A program made the position numbers and the translations under genes. Positions 1 through 7,749 of a stretch of 64,000 nucleotides of DNA are shown here, piece by piece. The stretch is from Thalassospira profundimaris (GTDB lineage Bacteria > Pseudomonadota > Alphaproteobacteria > Rhodospirillales > Thalassospiraceae), in contig NZ_JPWI01000005.1 in assembly GCF_003326795.1 (NCBI RefSeq), forward strand, positions 218,691 to 282,690, in the 5' to 3' direction. The notes under the pieces were generated by a model. That model saw only the letters and a list, made by a program, of their open reading frames with translations, ran no database searches and was not told where the DNA came from. Positions within the stretch are counted from its first letter, which is position 1. Each line of letters starts with the position of its first letter.

Positions 1-320
1 AGTGCGTCTTCGTATGCAGCTTTCGCGGCTTCGGTCTGCTTGGCAGCCGTAGCCATCGGGTCGTCAGCGGTAGTAGCAGCGAAATCTTTGCCCTGGGTTT
101 GAACTTTATCCAGCAGCGCTTTGAAAATTTCGCTCTGACGCTGAGCAACAGCCTGGAAACCGTCGAAGGCTACCTTGTTGGCTTTGGTGAGGGCTTCCAC
201 GTTTTTACGCTGGAAAGCCATCATTTCATTCACGTCAACACCCGGAAGTTTGAAGTCCGCAGTGTATTTGGTGAAGTCGAGGTCAAAGAACGGGTTGGTT
301 GCCTTTTTTGCGGCGGTCAT
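1..320 (-). CDS. Phasin family protein (partial, C-terminus off the left edge)
   Basis: This is the N-terminal 106 residues of a small alpha-helical protein starting MTAAKKATNPFFDLDFTKYT and continuing with Gln/Lys/Glu-rich amphipathic helix. Phasins of this type coat polyhydroxyalkanoate granules in the cytoplasm. The conserved phasin pattern around residues 30-75 (a FQRKNVEALTKANK-like stretch, then AFDGFQAVAQRQ and a KALLDKVQ-like helix) is visible. The frame stays open to base 1, so the end of the gene is outside the window. The ATG at 320-318 is preceded by GGAG at about 9 bases. A promoter and a palindrome lie just upstream on the same strand. Confidence 0.9.
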   Translation of the reverse strand, partial: MTAAKKATNPFFDLDFTKYTADFKLPGVDVNEMMAFQRKNVEALTKANKVAFDGFQAVAQRQSEIFKALLDKVQTQGKDFAATTADDPMATAAKQTEAAKAAYEDA

Positions 321-368
321 GGTTTTGCACTCCATCAACATTTGCAACAGGTGTGGAATGAGGCGCTA

Positions 369-383
369 TTGTGCGCCGCACAA
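369..383. promoter_or_regulatory. Palindromic operator candidate, TTGTGC-N3-GCACAA
   Basis: A perfect 6+6 base inverted repeat with a three-base centre lies just downstream of the predicted phasin -10 box, where a bound repressor would block transcription. A related TTGCAC-T-GCACAA stretch lies at 431-443, upstream of the -35 box. TGC/GCA dyads are typical targets of PhaR-type regulators of phasin genes. That PhaR acts here is an inference. Confidence 0.5.
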
Positions 384-393
384 ATTCAACTGC

Positions 394-422
394 AATATGC
401 CGGAATGAGCCGGATGCGTCAA
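394..422 (-). promoter_or_regulatory. Predicted promoter of the phasin gene
   Basis: Read on the minus strand, TTGACG (422-417) and CATATT (399-394) are separated by 17 bases, a good sigma-70-type arrangement about 75 bases upstream of the phasin ATG. The expected start site is near 387. Confidence 0.6.
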
Positions 423-548
423 GGATTATTTTGCACTGCACAATAACTTTAGGGTTAATGTTTTGTGTCTGCAAAATCCCTTGGGTTGGGTTTTGGGAAT
501 TGCTGCGTCAGATCAGGGGGTTAGATATCAGGCGCGACCTGATTGTCT

Positions 549-1235
549 TTACTGACGCAGATCTGGGGCCGTTGTGTCGGTCGTGCCCGATGATTTTTTC
601 GACGAGAATCGGCGGCAATTTTCAGAAAGCTTGCGACACAGTTTTGCGGCCTTGCCCAAACCTTTTTCAACCTGCCCGTCCCAATCGGCGGCACGCGACA
701 GTTCGCGATCAAGATAGGCCATCGTCGGACCAAAGTCGGTGCTGTCATCATCAAGCCACTGGCGGAAGGTGCGGGCATAGATTGCCGTCAGTCCGGTAAC
801 GCGCAGCGATCCGTGAAGGCCGGATGTCCGAAAACCCGAAGCATCCAGCATCCAGCGCATCGAACCAAAATGACTTTTGATTGCCCGGATCGAGTCCGCC
901 GGGCCGAGATCACCGCGTGCTGCAATGATCGAACGCAGGGCAGGGCGATAATCAGCCAGCGCATCAAAGCGCGCCATGATCACGGCAATCAGGCGATCAT
1001 GGCCGGGTTCGTTGAAATCATCGGCATCAAGATCGGCCAGAACTTCGTGATCAATCTTGCGGATGAAGCGACGAAGGATATCGCCCTTGCCGTTGCAGTG
1101 CGCATGGCAGTCGGCCAGACTGAGGCCAGCAGACCGGGCGATATCGATCATGGTGACGTCATGCCAGCTTTTCTCGGCAGCCAGTTTAAGGGCGGCATCG
1201 ATCAGGATATTTGGGATATCCTTTTTGGCGGGCAT
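549..1235 (-). CDS. TetR-like protein with COQ9-type C-terminal region
   Basis: A 228-residue protein with an N-terminal TetR helix-turn-helix (residues about 10-55; the segment MIDIARSAGLSLADCHAHC contains the recognition helix). The C-terminal half, with RQWLDDDSTDFGPTMAYLDRE near residues 165-185, resembles the COQ9/TetR-C domain found in alphaproteobacteria. The last 35 residues are Lys/Arg/Ser-rich and look disordered. It starts 36 bases after proC on the same strand, so the two may be co-transcribed. It could be a DNA-binding repressor or a COQ9-like lipid-binding protein. The nearby ubiK makes a link to ubiquinone possible but unproven. Confidence 0.7.
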   Translation of the reverse strand: MPAKKDIPNILIDAALKLAAEKSWHDVTMIDIARSAGLSLADCHAHCNGKGDILRRFIRKIDHEVLADLDADDFNEPGHDRLIAVIMARFDALADYRPALRSIIAARGDLGPADSIRAIKSHFGSMRWMLDASGFRTSGLHGSLRVTGLTAIYARTFRQWLDDDSTDFGPTMAYLDRELSRAADWDGQVEKGLGKAAKLCRKLSENCRRFSSKKSSGTTDTTAPDLRQ

Positions 1236-1271
1236 GAGCGTCTCCTGTCAGGTCAGATTACGAAATGTCGA

Positions 1272-2087
1272 TCAGCTTGCCAGCTCGACCGAACGTTTGC
1301 GGGCGGCTTCGATAGCACGGGTCATCAGTTCCGGCAGACCGTTTTCCTGATCCATCAGAACATTCAATGCCGCGGCCGTGGTGCCGCCGGGGCTTGTGAC
1401 ATTCTGACGCAGGGTGGCTGCGGTTTCTTCGCTGGCATCAAGAAGGAAGCCGGCACCAATCACGGTCTGGCGGGCAAGCAGCATGGCCTGATCGGCTGGA
1501 AGGCCCGCAGTTTCGCCAGCCTGTGCCATGGCTTCGACCAGATGGAAGATATAGGCAGGGCCGCTGCCCGAAAGGGCGGTAACCGCATCCATCAGGCTTT
1601 CATCCTCGACCCAGGAAACCAGTCCGACCGTGGCCAGCAGGGTTTCACACATGTCGCGCTGGGCGATGCTGACATTTTCGGTCGGGCACATGACGGTCAT
1701 GCCGCGCGATACAGCCGCCGGGGTGTTGGGCATGGCGCGTACGATGCGGGCCAGTTTGCCGAGATGGCTTGCAAAGAATTCAATGGTCTTGCCCGCCGCA
1801 ACCGACAGGAAGACGGTTTCTGCACGGACAAGCGGTTTGTAAGCGTCAATCACATCTGGCAGGACCTGCGGCTTGACGGCGAACAGGATGACCTGCGGGA
1901 TAAAGTCCTGCGGAATGCCGGCAACGTCGGTAACCCCATGAATGCCATAACTTGCTTCAAGCTTTTCGGCGGCTTCGGCCTGTTCAACGATATAGACATT
2001 GTCAGCCTTGAGGCCCTGGGCCAGCCAGCCTTCAAGCATGGCACTGCCCATCTTGCCACAGCCGACCAGCAAAAGACGCGTATTCAT
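1272..2087 (-). CDS. proC: Pyrroline-5-carboxylate reductase
   Basis: 271 residues, the usual length. It catalyses the last step of proline synthesis, NAD(P)H reduction of 1-pyrroline-5-carboxylate, in the cytoplasm. The N-terminal Rossmann motif GCGKMG (9-14), the RAMPNTP segment (117-123), the ALSGSGPAYI signature (171-180) and VTSPGGTT (230-237) are all present. It lies downstream of ybjN on the same strand, but a 385-base gap with a terminator separates them, so proC probably has its own promoter in that gap. Confidence 0.96.
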   Translation of the reverse strand: MNTRLLLVGCGKMGSAMLEGWLAQGLKADNVYIVEQAEAAEKLEASYGIHGVTDVAGIPQDFIPQVILFAVKPQVLPDVIDAYKPLVRAETVFLSVAAGKTIEFFASHLGKLARIVRAMPNTPAAVSRGMTVMCPTENVSIAQRDMCETLLATVGLVSWVEDESLMDAVTALSGSGPAYIFHLVEAMAQAGETAGLPADQAMLLARQTVIGAGFLLDASEETAATLRQNVTSPGGTTAAALNVLMDQENGLPELMTRAIEAARKRSVELAS

Positions 2088-2472
2088 AAAATCTGCTCCG
2101 CTTTATCCATCGGGTTCTGTTGATGATGACGCTATCAACAGTCTTGATGCAATGCCGTAGCGATCTTCTCAAGGTGGGTCAAGTCAGTGCAAAGGACAAG
2201 GGCCCATGGCAGGAGAGCTTTGAAAAAGCGTGTTTATCCACATTGAAGGTGGCTTTGCCTGACAAGGCCGGGCTTTGCGGGATTTTGTTTTGTCAGGCCA
2301 TGCCCAAGATGCGGCTTTGCGCGATTTGTTTTGTTTGGCAAAAAAAGCGGCTGCTTGCAAAAAAAAACTGCATTGCAACGAAAAAGGACGGCATTCATGC
2401 CGTCCTGATACGTCAGATCAGTCAAAACACCGGGCACATTGCCGGGATGGTTTGTGATGGTCTGGTGTGGTC
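2088..2472. other. Repeat-containing gap between ybjN and proC
   Basis: No gene is supported here. The stretch holds two imperfect 27-28 base tandem copies beginning GGCTTTGCG (2271-2298 and 2313-2339), a third GGCTTTGC at 2251, and a perfect 9+9 base inverted repeat GCCTGACAA (2257-2265) / TTGTCAGGC (2290-2298) with a 24-base loop. On the minus strand it would form the leader of proC. It also contains the ybjN terminator. Confidence 0.5.
2381..2405 (-). terminator. Rho-independent terminator after ybjN
   Basis: A perfect 8-bp stem GGACGGCA/TGCCGTCC with a TTCA loop (2386-2405) is followed on the minus strand by TTTTT (2385-2381). It lies about 70 bases after the ybjN stop. Confidence 0.75.
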
Positions 2473-2979
2473 CTAGGCCTGACCTGCCGGTTCGAGCATT
2501 GCATGGGTCAGGGCATCGTCCGGGGATTGACCCTGGCCGAGAACAAAGTTGAAGGCCGGGAAGAAGCGTTCGCATTCCGAAATCGCGATATCGATCAGTT
2601 CCTCGAACTGTTCGACCATCGGGGGAACGTCTCCTCCAAACAACAGCGTGTGGCGGAACAGTGGCATGTTTTCTTCAAGCCACAGCCCGAAATGCCCGAT
2701 CCAGAGCTGTTCGTTGCATTTGGCAACCAGCTCGTACATGCGCGGACGCAGGGGTTCGGGCACAAACAGGTCAAAGCAACATGCGATATGCAGCGCCTCG
2801 GCATCGTCGCGCCAGGTGAAATAGACCAGATAAGTACACCAGTGGGCCGGAATCTCGACCACCACCTCGTCGGTGCTGCGTCGTTCCAGATGCCATTGGT
2901 TCGTGCGAGCGATATCTTCGACAAGGAGCAACGGATTTTCGTCGCCCAGATCGCCAATATCGTCGAGTTGGTCGTTCAT
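2473..2979 (-). CDS. YbjN domain-containing protein
   Basis: 168 residues, cytoplasmic, no signal peptide. The sequence has the YbjN/type III secretion chaperone-like fold pattern: an acidic N-terminus, two antiparallel beta stretches (EVVVEIPAHWCTYLVYFTW, then ALHIACCFDLFVP) and the conserved LWIGHFGLW-type strand near residues 90-100. Homologues next to proC are common in alphaproteobacteria. The biochemical role is not established; YbjN proteins have been linked to stress and motility regulation in enterobacteria. Confidence 0.8.
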   Translation of the reverse strand: MNDQLDDIGDLGDENPLLLVEDIARTNQWHLERRSTDEVVVEIPAHWCTYLVYFTWRDDAEALHIACCFDLFVPEPLRPRMYELVAKCNEQLWIGHFGLWLEENMPLFRHTLLFGGDVPPMVEQFEELIDIAISECERFFPAFNFVLGQGQSPDDALTHAMLEPAGQA

Positions 2980-3146
2980 ATATACCCAGCCTGTATAAGC
3001 ATGTGCGAAAGGGCGCGCACTATATGCCGGTGCCCGCCGTCTTTCAACCGTCCTGCGACGCAGGAGCGCAATGAATTTTGGAACTCGGCTTAAGCCCGGT
3101 CCGTTTTATCCGTCCTGATCGACCTTTCAGCGATCCTGATAGACGG

Positions 3147-3166
3147 CCCACATCCATTTATGTGGG
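3147..3166. terminator. Hairpin downstream of ubiK, possible terminator
   Basis: A perfect 7-bp stem CCCACAT/ATGTGGG with a six-base loop sits 15 bases after the ubiK stop. No T-run follows on the minus strand, so termination is uncertain. Confidence 0.35.
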
Positions 3167-3180
3167 GATTTAAACGGCGA

Positions 3181-3495
3181 TCAGGCGTCTTTTTTTGCAG
3201 CCGGTTTCGAGGCCGCACGTTTTGCCGCCGGTTTGGCAGGGGCTTCAGCTGCTTCGAGACGCTTTTCAAGTTCGACGATGCGGGCTTCAAGTGCGTCAAT
3301 GCGTTCGGCGGCCTTGATCGCGACATCATGGACGACGTCGAATTCTTCGCGGGTGACCATATCCATGCCCATCAGGATTTTTTCGAATTGCTGACGGACA
3401 AGGGCATCAACTTCGCCTTTGACGCCCGTCATGGTGCCCAGTGCAGAATTGGTCACGCGGGTAATGTCGTCGAGAATGCGGTTGTTGATCTGCAT
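3181..3495 (-). CDS. ubiK: Ubiquinone biosynthesis accessory factor UbiK family
   Basis: 104 residues. The N-terminal MQINNRILDDITRVTNSALG and the central coiled coil (about 48-85, with repeated ALEARIVELEKRLEAAE-type heptads) match the UbiK/DUF526 (BMFP) family. UbiK assists UbiJ and the Ubi complex in aerobic ubiquinone synthesis and can bind membranes through its amphipathic N-terminal helix. The tail is an Ala/Lys/Pro-rich low-complexity segment. It is divergent from hldD and upstream of ybjN. Confidence 0.88.
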   Translation of the reverse strand: MQINNRILDDITRVTNSALGTMTGVKGEVDALVRQQFEKILMGMDMVTREEFDVVHDVAIKAAERIDALEARIVELEKRLEAAEAPAKPAAKRAASKPAAKKDA

Positions 3496-3704
3496 GATGG
3501 TCTCCGGCTTTTGGGATCAATGTGTTGCGCATAATATGGGTGTTCGCTGTCATAGAGCAAGCTGATCGTCAGCAAAGGGCAATCTGGCGAACTTGCTGTG
3601 ACGATATCGTGATTTTGACTGGCTTTTCTTGCTCCAGATCAGGGGCGGTCCTATAAAGTGACCAGAAAGTTCGATCAATGGGTTTTGCCCGCCAGGAGAA
3701 TGCA

Positions 3705-4691
3705 ATGCTTATCGTCACCGGTGGTGCCGGCTTTATCGGTTCCAATATTGTTGCTGCCCTTGAAGAACGCGGGGAAACCGACATTGTTGTCGTTGATCGC
3801 CTGCGCGACGGCATCAAGTGGAAAAACATTGCCAAGCGCAATCTGCGCGACATTGTCCATCCCGACGAACTGCCTGCTTTTCTTGAACAGCATTCGGGCA
3901 ATGTCGATGCGATTTTCCATATGGGTGCGATTTCCGCGACCACGGAAACCGATGCCGACAAGATCCTGAACAACAACCTGAAACTGACGACCTGGCTTTG
4001 GGACTGGTGTGCGCGCCATTCGGCACGGCTGATCTATGCATCCTCGGCCGCGACCTATGGCGATGGCAAGCAGGGCTTTGATGACAGCTTTGACGAGGCT
4101 GATCTTGCCAAGCTTGCACCGCTCAATGCCTATGGCTGGTCCAAGCATGCGACCGACCGTCGTTTTCGCCGCATTCTCGATCAGAACGGCTTCCGCCCGA
4201 AACAGTGGGCCGGCCTGAAATTCTTTAACGTCTATGGCCCGAATGAATATCACAAGGGCGGTATGCGTTCGGTGGTTTCGCAGATGTTTGACAAGCTGTC
4301 GGCTGGTGAAACCGCAACACTTTTCAAATCCCATCATCCCGATTACGAGGATGGCGGACAGCTGCGTGACTTTGTCTGGGTCGGTGATGTGGTCAGTATC
4401 ATCATGTGGCTTTATGACAATCCACAGGTCAGCGATCTGTTCAATATCGGGACCGGCAAGGCGCGCAGTTTCAAGGACCTTGCCCTTGCCGTCTTTGATG
4501 CCATGGGCAAGGAGCCGGTCATCAATTATGTGCCGACCCCGGAATCCATCCGTGACAAGTACCAGTATTTCACCGAAGCCAATATGAACAAGCTGCGTGC
4601 GGCGGGCTATGATCGTGACATGACATCCCTTGAAGAAGGGGTGCGTCTTTATATTCAGGATTATCTCGCGACCGAAGATCCGTTCCGTTAA
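3705..4691 (+). CDS. hldD: ADP-L-glycero-D-manno-heptose-6-epimerase
   Basis: 328 residues from the ATG at 3705. This start was chosen because AGGAG lies 8 bases upstream and the protein then begins with the nucleotide-binding strand MLIVTGGAGFIGSN; an upstream ATG at 3678 has no such site. It makes the heptose precursor of the lipopolysaccharide inner core in the cytoplasm. Extended-SDR features: GGAGFIG at 6-12, the catalytic Tyr-x3-Lys in NAYGWSKHATD near residue 143, and the family-specific FFNVYGPNEYHKG segment. Confidence 0.95.
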   Translation: MLIVTGGAGFIGSNIVAALEERGETDIVVVDRLRDGIKWKNIAKRNLRDIVHPDELPAFLEQHSGNVDAIFHMGAISATTETDADKILNNNLKLTTWLWDWCARHSARLIYASSAATYGDGKQGFDDSFDEADLAKLAPLNAYGWSKHATDRRFRRILDQNGFRPKQWAGLKFFNVYGPNEYHKGGMRSVVSQMFDKLSAGETATLFKSHHPDYEDGGQLRDFVWVGDVVSIIMWLYDNPQVSDLFNIGTGKARSFKDLALAVFDAMGKEPVINYVPTPESIRDKYQYFTEANMNKLRAAGYDRDMTSLEEGVRLYIQDYLATEDPFR

Positions 4692-4815
4692 CAGGATGTG
4701 GATCCGCAGCATCGGTCTGTTTGCCATGATGCTGCCCATATCCTTTGAGACATCAGGATCATCACCCGAACATGATCGTTCGATTTAACTGCTTCTGCCA
4801 ACCGGAGTTTCCCCG

Positions 4816-5649
4816 ATGCTGAGCCTTGCCTTTCCGGCGATAGACCCGATTGCGATTTCCATCGGCCCGATTGCCATTCGCTGGTATGCGCTGGCCTATA
4901 TCGCGGGGCTGCTTCTGGGGTGGAAGTACGTGGTTTATTACTGCACCAAGTCGCCCAACATCATGAGCAAACGCGACGTTGATGATTTGCTGTTCTGGGC
5001 CACACTTGGTGTGATCCTTGGCGGGCGGCTGGGATATATCCTGTTTTACAATCTGGAATATTATCTCGAAAATCCGGCCAATATCCTTAAGGTCTGGCAG
5101 GGGGGCATGGCATTCCATGGCGGGTTCATGGGGGTCATCGTCGCGATCATCCTGTTTGCGCGCAAACGCGGGATTTCGATCCTTGCCGTACTTGATGCCG
5201 CGGCTGTCGCAACCCCGATTGGTCTGTTTTTCGGGCGCATTGCCAACTTCATCAATGGCGAGCTGTTCGGGCGCACCACCGACGTGGCCTGGGGCATTGT
5301 GTTTCCCAATGGCGGACCGGAACCGCGCCATCCGAGCCAGCTTTATGAAGCAGCCCTTGAAGGTCTGATCCTGTTTATCGTGTTGTTTGCCTTGTCGCGC
5401 AGTGCCTTTGTGCGTCATCGTCCGGGCATTCTTGGCGGAACATTCGTTGCCGGATATGGCATTTCGCGGATCATTGTCGAATTCTTCCGCCAGCCCGATG
5501 CACAGCTTGGCTTCCTTGCCGGTGGGGCGACGATGGGGCAGCTTCTGTCGATCCCGATGGTGCTGTTCGGGGTCGGTTGCATTGTCTATGCAATGAAATC
5601 CAAGCCGATTGAAACCCGTGCCCATCCCAAAGAGGCAGAAGCCGCGTGA
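4816..5649 (+). CDS. lgt: Prolipoprotein diacylglyceryl transferase
   Basis: 277 residues with about seven membrane helices. It transfers diacylglyceryl from phosphatidylglycerol to the lipobox cysteine of prolipoproteins at the inner membrane. The signature GRIANFINGELFGR lies at 140-153 and the essential HGG motif at 101-103. Its stop overlaps the GTG start of midA, so the two are translationally coupled in an lgt-midA-pgeF operon seen widely in alphaproteobacteria. Candidate substrates in this window include the lipoprotein at 7750-8763. Confidence 0.97.
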   Translation: MLSLAFPAIDPIAISIGPIAIRWYALAYIAGLLLGWKYVVYYCTKSPNIMSKRDVDDLLFWATLGVILGGRLGYILFYNLEYYLENPANILKVWQGGMAFHGGFMGVIVAIILFARKRGISILAVLDAAAVATPIGLFFGRIANFINGELFGRTTDVAWGIVFPNGGPEPRHPSQLYEAALEGLILFIVLFALSRSAFVRHRPGILGGTFVAGYGISRIIVEFFRQPDAQLGFLAGGATMGQLLSIPMVLFGVGCIVYAMKSKPIETRAHPKEAEAA

Positions 5650-6779
5650 GCCAGCTGCCTGAAACCGATAGCCCGCTTCTGGATCATATCAAGCGCCGGA
5701 TTGCGCTTTCCGGGCCGATCAGCATTGCCGATTTCATGAATGAGGCGCTGGCCCATCCGGAATATGGCTATTACCGCAAACAGGATCCGTTCGGGCGTGC
5801 CGGAGATTTTATTACCGCACCCGAAGTCAGCCAGATGTTCGGGGAACTGATCGGTCTTTGGGCCGCCGTGACCTGGCAGCAACTGGGCTGTCCGCCCAAG
5901 ATCGATCTGATTGAACTGGGACCGGGACGCGGGACGCTGATGTCCGATGCCTTGCGGGCTGTGCGCAATGTGCCGGGTATTGGTGACGCCTTGACGGTGC
6001 GGTTTGTCGAAACCAGTCCGGTTCTGCGCACCCATCAGCAAACTGCCATCATGGCCTATGGCATTCCGGCAACCTGGCACGAAGCGTTTGACGATATCCC
6101 GACACGTGCGGGCGTGCCCGCAATTGTGATTGGCAATGAATTCTTTGACGCCCTTCCGATCCGTCAGTTCGAACGGGGCGATCATGGCTGGGCCGAGCGG
6201 CTGGTTGGTGTTGATGCCAATAGTGGCGAACTTGGATTTGTCCGTGGACGCGAAACCCCGGTGACCGACGCACTGATCCCGGCCACATTGCGCGGGACAG
6301 CCAAAAAGGGTGACATCTTTGAAAGTTGTGCCCCGGCAATCGCCATTGCTGATCAGATTGCGCGGCGCCTCAATGAAACAGAGGGCGCGGCACTGTTTAT
6401 TGATTACGGGCATCCGAGCAGTGCCTTTGGCGATACGTTGCAGGCACTAAAGGGCCATGAATATCATCCGGTCCTGAGCGATCCGGGCGATGCCGATCTG
6501 ACCGCACATGTGGATTTTGCAGCCATTGCACGGACGATGAATGAAGCAGGCGGACGCACAGGTGCGGTTTTGACGCAGGGTACGTTCCTTAAAATGCTGG
6601 GCATTGAACAGCGTGCCGAGCTTTTGAAAACCAGTGCCGATGAACAACAGGCCGTTGCCATTGATCAGGCATTGGCACGGCTGATTGATGCCGACCAGAT
6701 GGGAACGCTTTTTAAAGTTCTGATCGGATATGGTCGCAATACAACCCCGCCACCTTGTGTAAGTGGCGTTGCGGGCTAA
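5646..6779 (+). CDS. SAM-dependent methyltransferase, MidA/NDUFAF7 family
   Basis: 377 residues starting at a GTG that overlaps the lgt stop (GTGA). The class I methyltransferase motif LIELGPGRGTLMSDALRA lies near residues 98-115, and the family hallmarks DFMNEALAHPEYGYY (N-terminal) and GNEFFDALPIRQF (near 165) are present. The mitochondrial homologue NDUFAF7/MidA methylates an arginine of a complex I subunit. The bacterial substrate is not settled; complex I is a reasonable guess only. Confidence 0.92.
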   Translation: MSQLPETDSPLLDHIKRRIALSGPISIADFMNEALAHPEYGYYRKQDPFGRAGDFITAPEVSQMFGELIGLWAAVTWQQLGCPPKIDLIELGPGRGTLMSDALRAVRNVPGIGDALTVRFVETSPVLRTHQQTAIMAYGIPATWHEAFDDIPTRAGVPAIVIGNEFFDALPIRQFERGDHGWAERLVGVDANSGELGFVRGRETPVTDALIPATLRGTAKKGDIFESCAPAIAIADQIARRLNETEGAALFIDYGHPSSAFGDTLQALKGHEYHPVLSDPGDADLTAHVDFAAIARTMNEAGGRTGAVLTQGTFLKMLGIEQRAELLKTSADEQQAVAIDQALARLIDADQMGTLFKVLIGYGRNTTPPPCVSGVAG

Positions 6780-6814
6780 ATACCGATCAACCAGAACGAC
6801 GGAGCCACCGATCC

Positions 6815-7636
6815 ATGACCCATCCGATTACTGACGGTATCGAACGTTCGTCAAACGGACTGACATGGTTTGAAGCCGAACGCCTGTCGGGCAAGCACGG
6901 GCTGCGCCACGGGTTCCTTAGTCGCAAGGGCGGGGTCAGTGACGGTATTCATGGCGGGCTCAATGTCGGTTTCGGGTCCGATGATGACAAGGACCGGGTT
7001 GCCGAGAACCGGGCGCGTGCCGCATCGGCCTTTGCGACAATTTCCGAAAATCTGACCACGGTCTATCAGGTGCATGGCACCGATGTTGCCGTTCTTAACA
7101 AGCCGCTTTCACGTGACGAGGCACCCAGGGCCGACGCGATGGTTACTGACCGTCCGGGCATCATGCTGGGCATTCTGACGGCCGATTGTACGCCGGTGCT
7201 GTTTCATGATCCGGTTGCCGGTGTGATCGGGGCCTGCCATTCCGGCTGGCGCGGATCATATGGAGGCATTTCGGCCAGCACGGTTGCGGCGATGGAAAAG
7301 CTTGGTGCGAAGCGCGAAAACATTACTGCCGCAGTCGGGCCATGCATTGCGCGCAAATCCTACGAGGTGGATGGCGCGTTTCGCGACACCATTCTGGGCG
7401 GACCCGAAGGCAATGATGATTTGTTTGACCCATCGGTGCGGGACGGGCATTTCATGTTTGATCTGCCGGAATATGTGCGGCGCCGGACCATTGCGACCGG
7501 GATTGCATCGGTCGAGCTGGTGGCGCGCGATACCCTGGCCGAAGAACATCTTTTTTACAGTTACCGCCGCACGACGCTTCGCAAGGAGCCCGATTACGGG
7601 CGGCAACTTTCCGCAATCATGTTGACAGAGGCGTAG
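6815..7636 (+). CDS. pgeF: Peptidoglycan editing factor / multicopper polyphenol oxidase-like (YfiH)
   Basis: 273 residues from the ATG at 6815, which has GGAG about 10 bases upstream; the longer frame from 6755 overlaps midA and lacks the family sequence. The zinc-binding cysteine-histidine motif CHSGWRG lies near residues 141-147, with ADCTPVLFHD just before and GPCIARKSYEV after. PgeF proteins correct mis-incorporated serine in peptidoglycan stems, and homologues act on purine nucleosides. It is the third gene of the lgt operon. Confidence 0.93.
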   Translation: MTHPITDGIERSSNGLTWFEAERLSGKHGLRHGFLSRKGGVSDGIHGGLNVGFGSDDDKDRVAENRARAASAFATISENLTTVYQVHGTDVAVLNKPLSRDEAPRADAMVTDRPGIMLGILTADCTPVLFHDPVAGVIGACHSGWRGSYGGISASTVAAMEKLGAKRENITAAVGPCIARKSYEVDGAFRDTILGGPEGNDDLFDPSVRDGHFMFDLPEYVRRRTIATGIASVELVARDTLAEEHLFYSYRRTTLRKEPDYGRQLSAIMLTEA

Positions 7637-7664
7637 GGCCAAACACGGCTCAGGGGGAGACGTC

Positions 7665-7733
7665 ATGCCGCATATGATTATGCTGTTTTTCTTTATGATC
7701 ATCGCAACCATGGTTGGTTGCGTTTTGATGTGA
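7665..7733 (+). CDS. Small single-pass membrane protein (22 residues), candidate
   Basis: The frame encodes 22 residues, MPHMIMLFFFMIIATMVGCV followed by LM and a stop, essentially one hydrophobic helix. A strong ribosome binding site GGGGGAG sits 7 bases before the ATG. It lies between pgeF and the lipoprotein gene on the same strand, with 28 and 16 bases either side, so it would be in the operon. It is not recognised as any family. Translation is inferred from the ribosome site and the membrane-helix composition. Confidence 0.45.
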   Translation: MPHMIMLFFFMIIATMVGCVLM

Positions 7734-7749
7734 ATATGTAAGTGGCCTT

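Noticed and set aside
813..2123. Long plus-strand frame (436 codons) opposite the TetR-like and proC genes
   Set aside because: It is antisense to two well-supported genes and its product has no family features. GC-rich third positions leave antisense frames open.
2234..2242. Single DnaA-box match (TTATCCACA)
   Set aside because: One isolated 9-mer in a non-origin context is expected by chance; there is no AT-rich unwinding element or cluster of boxes.
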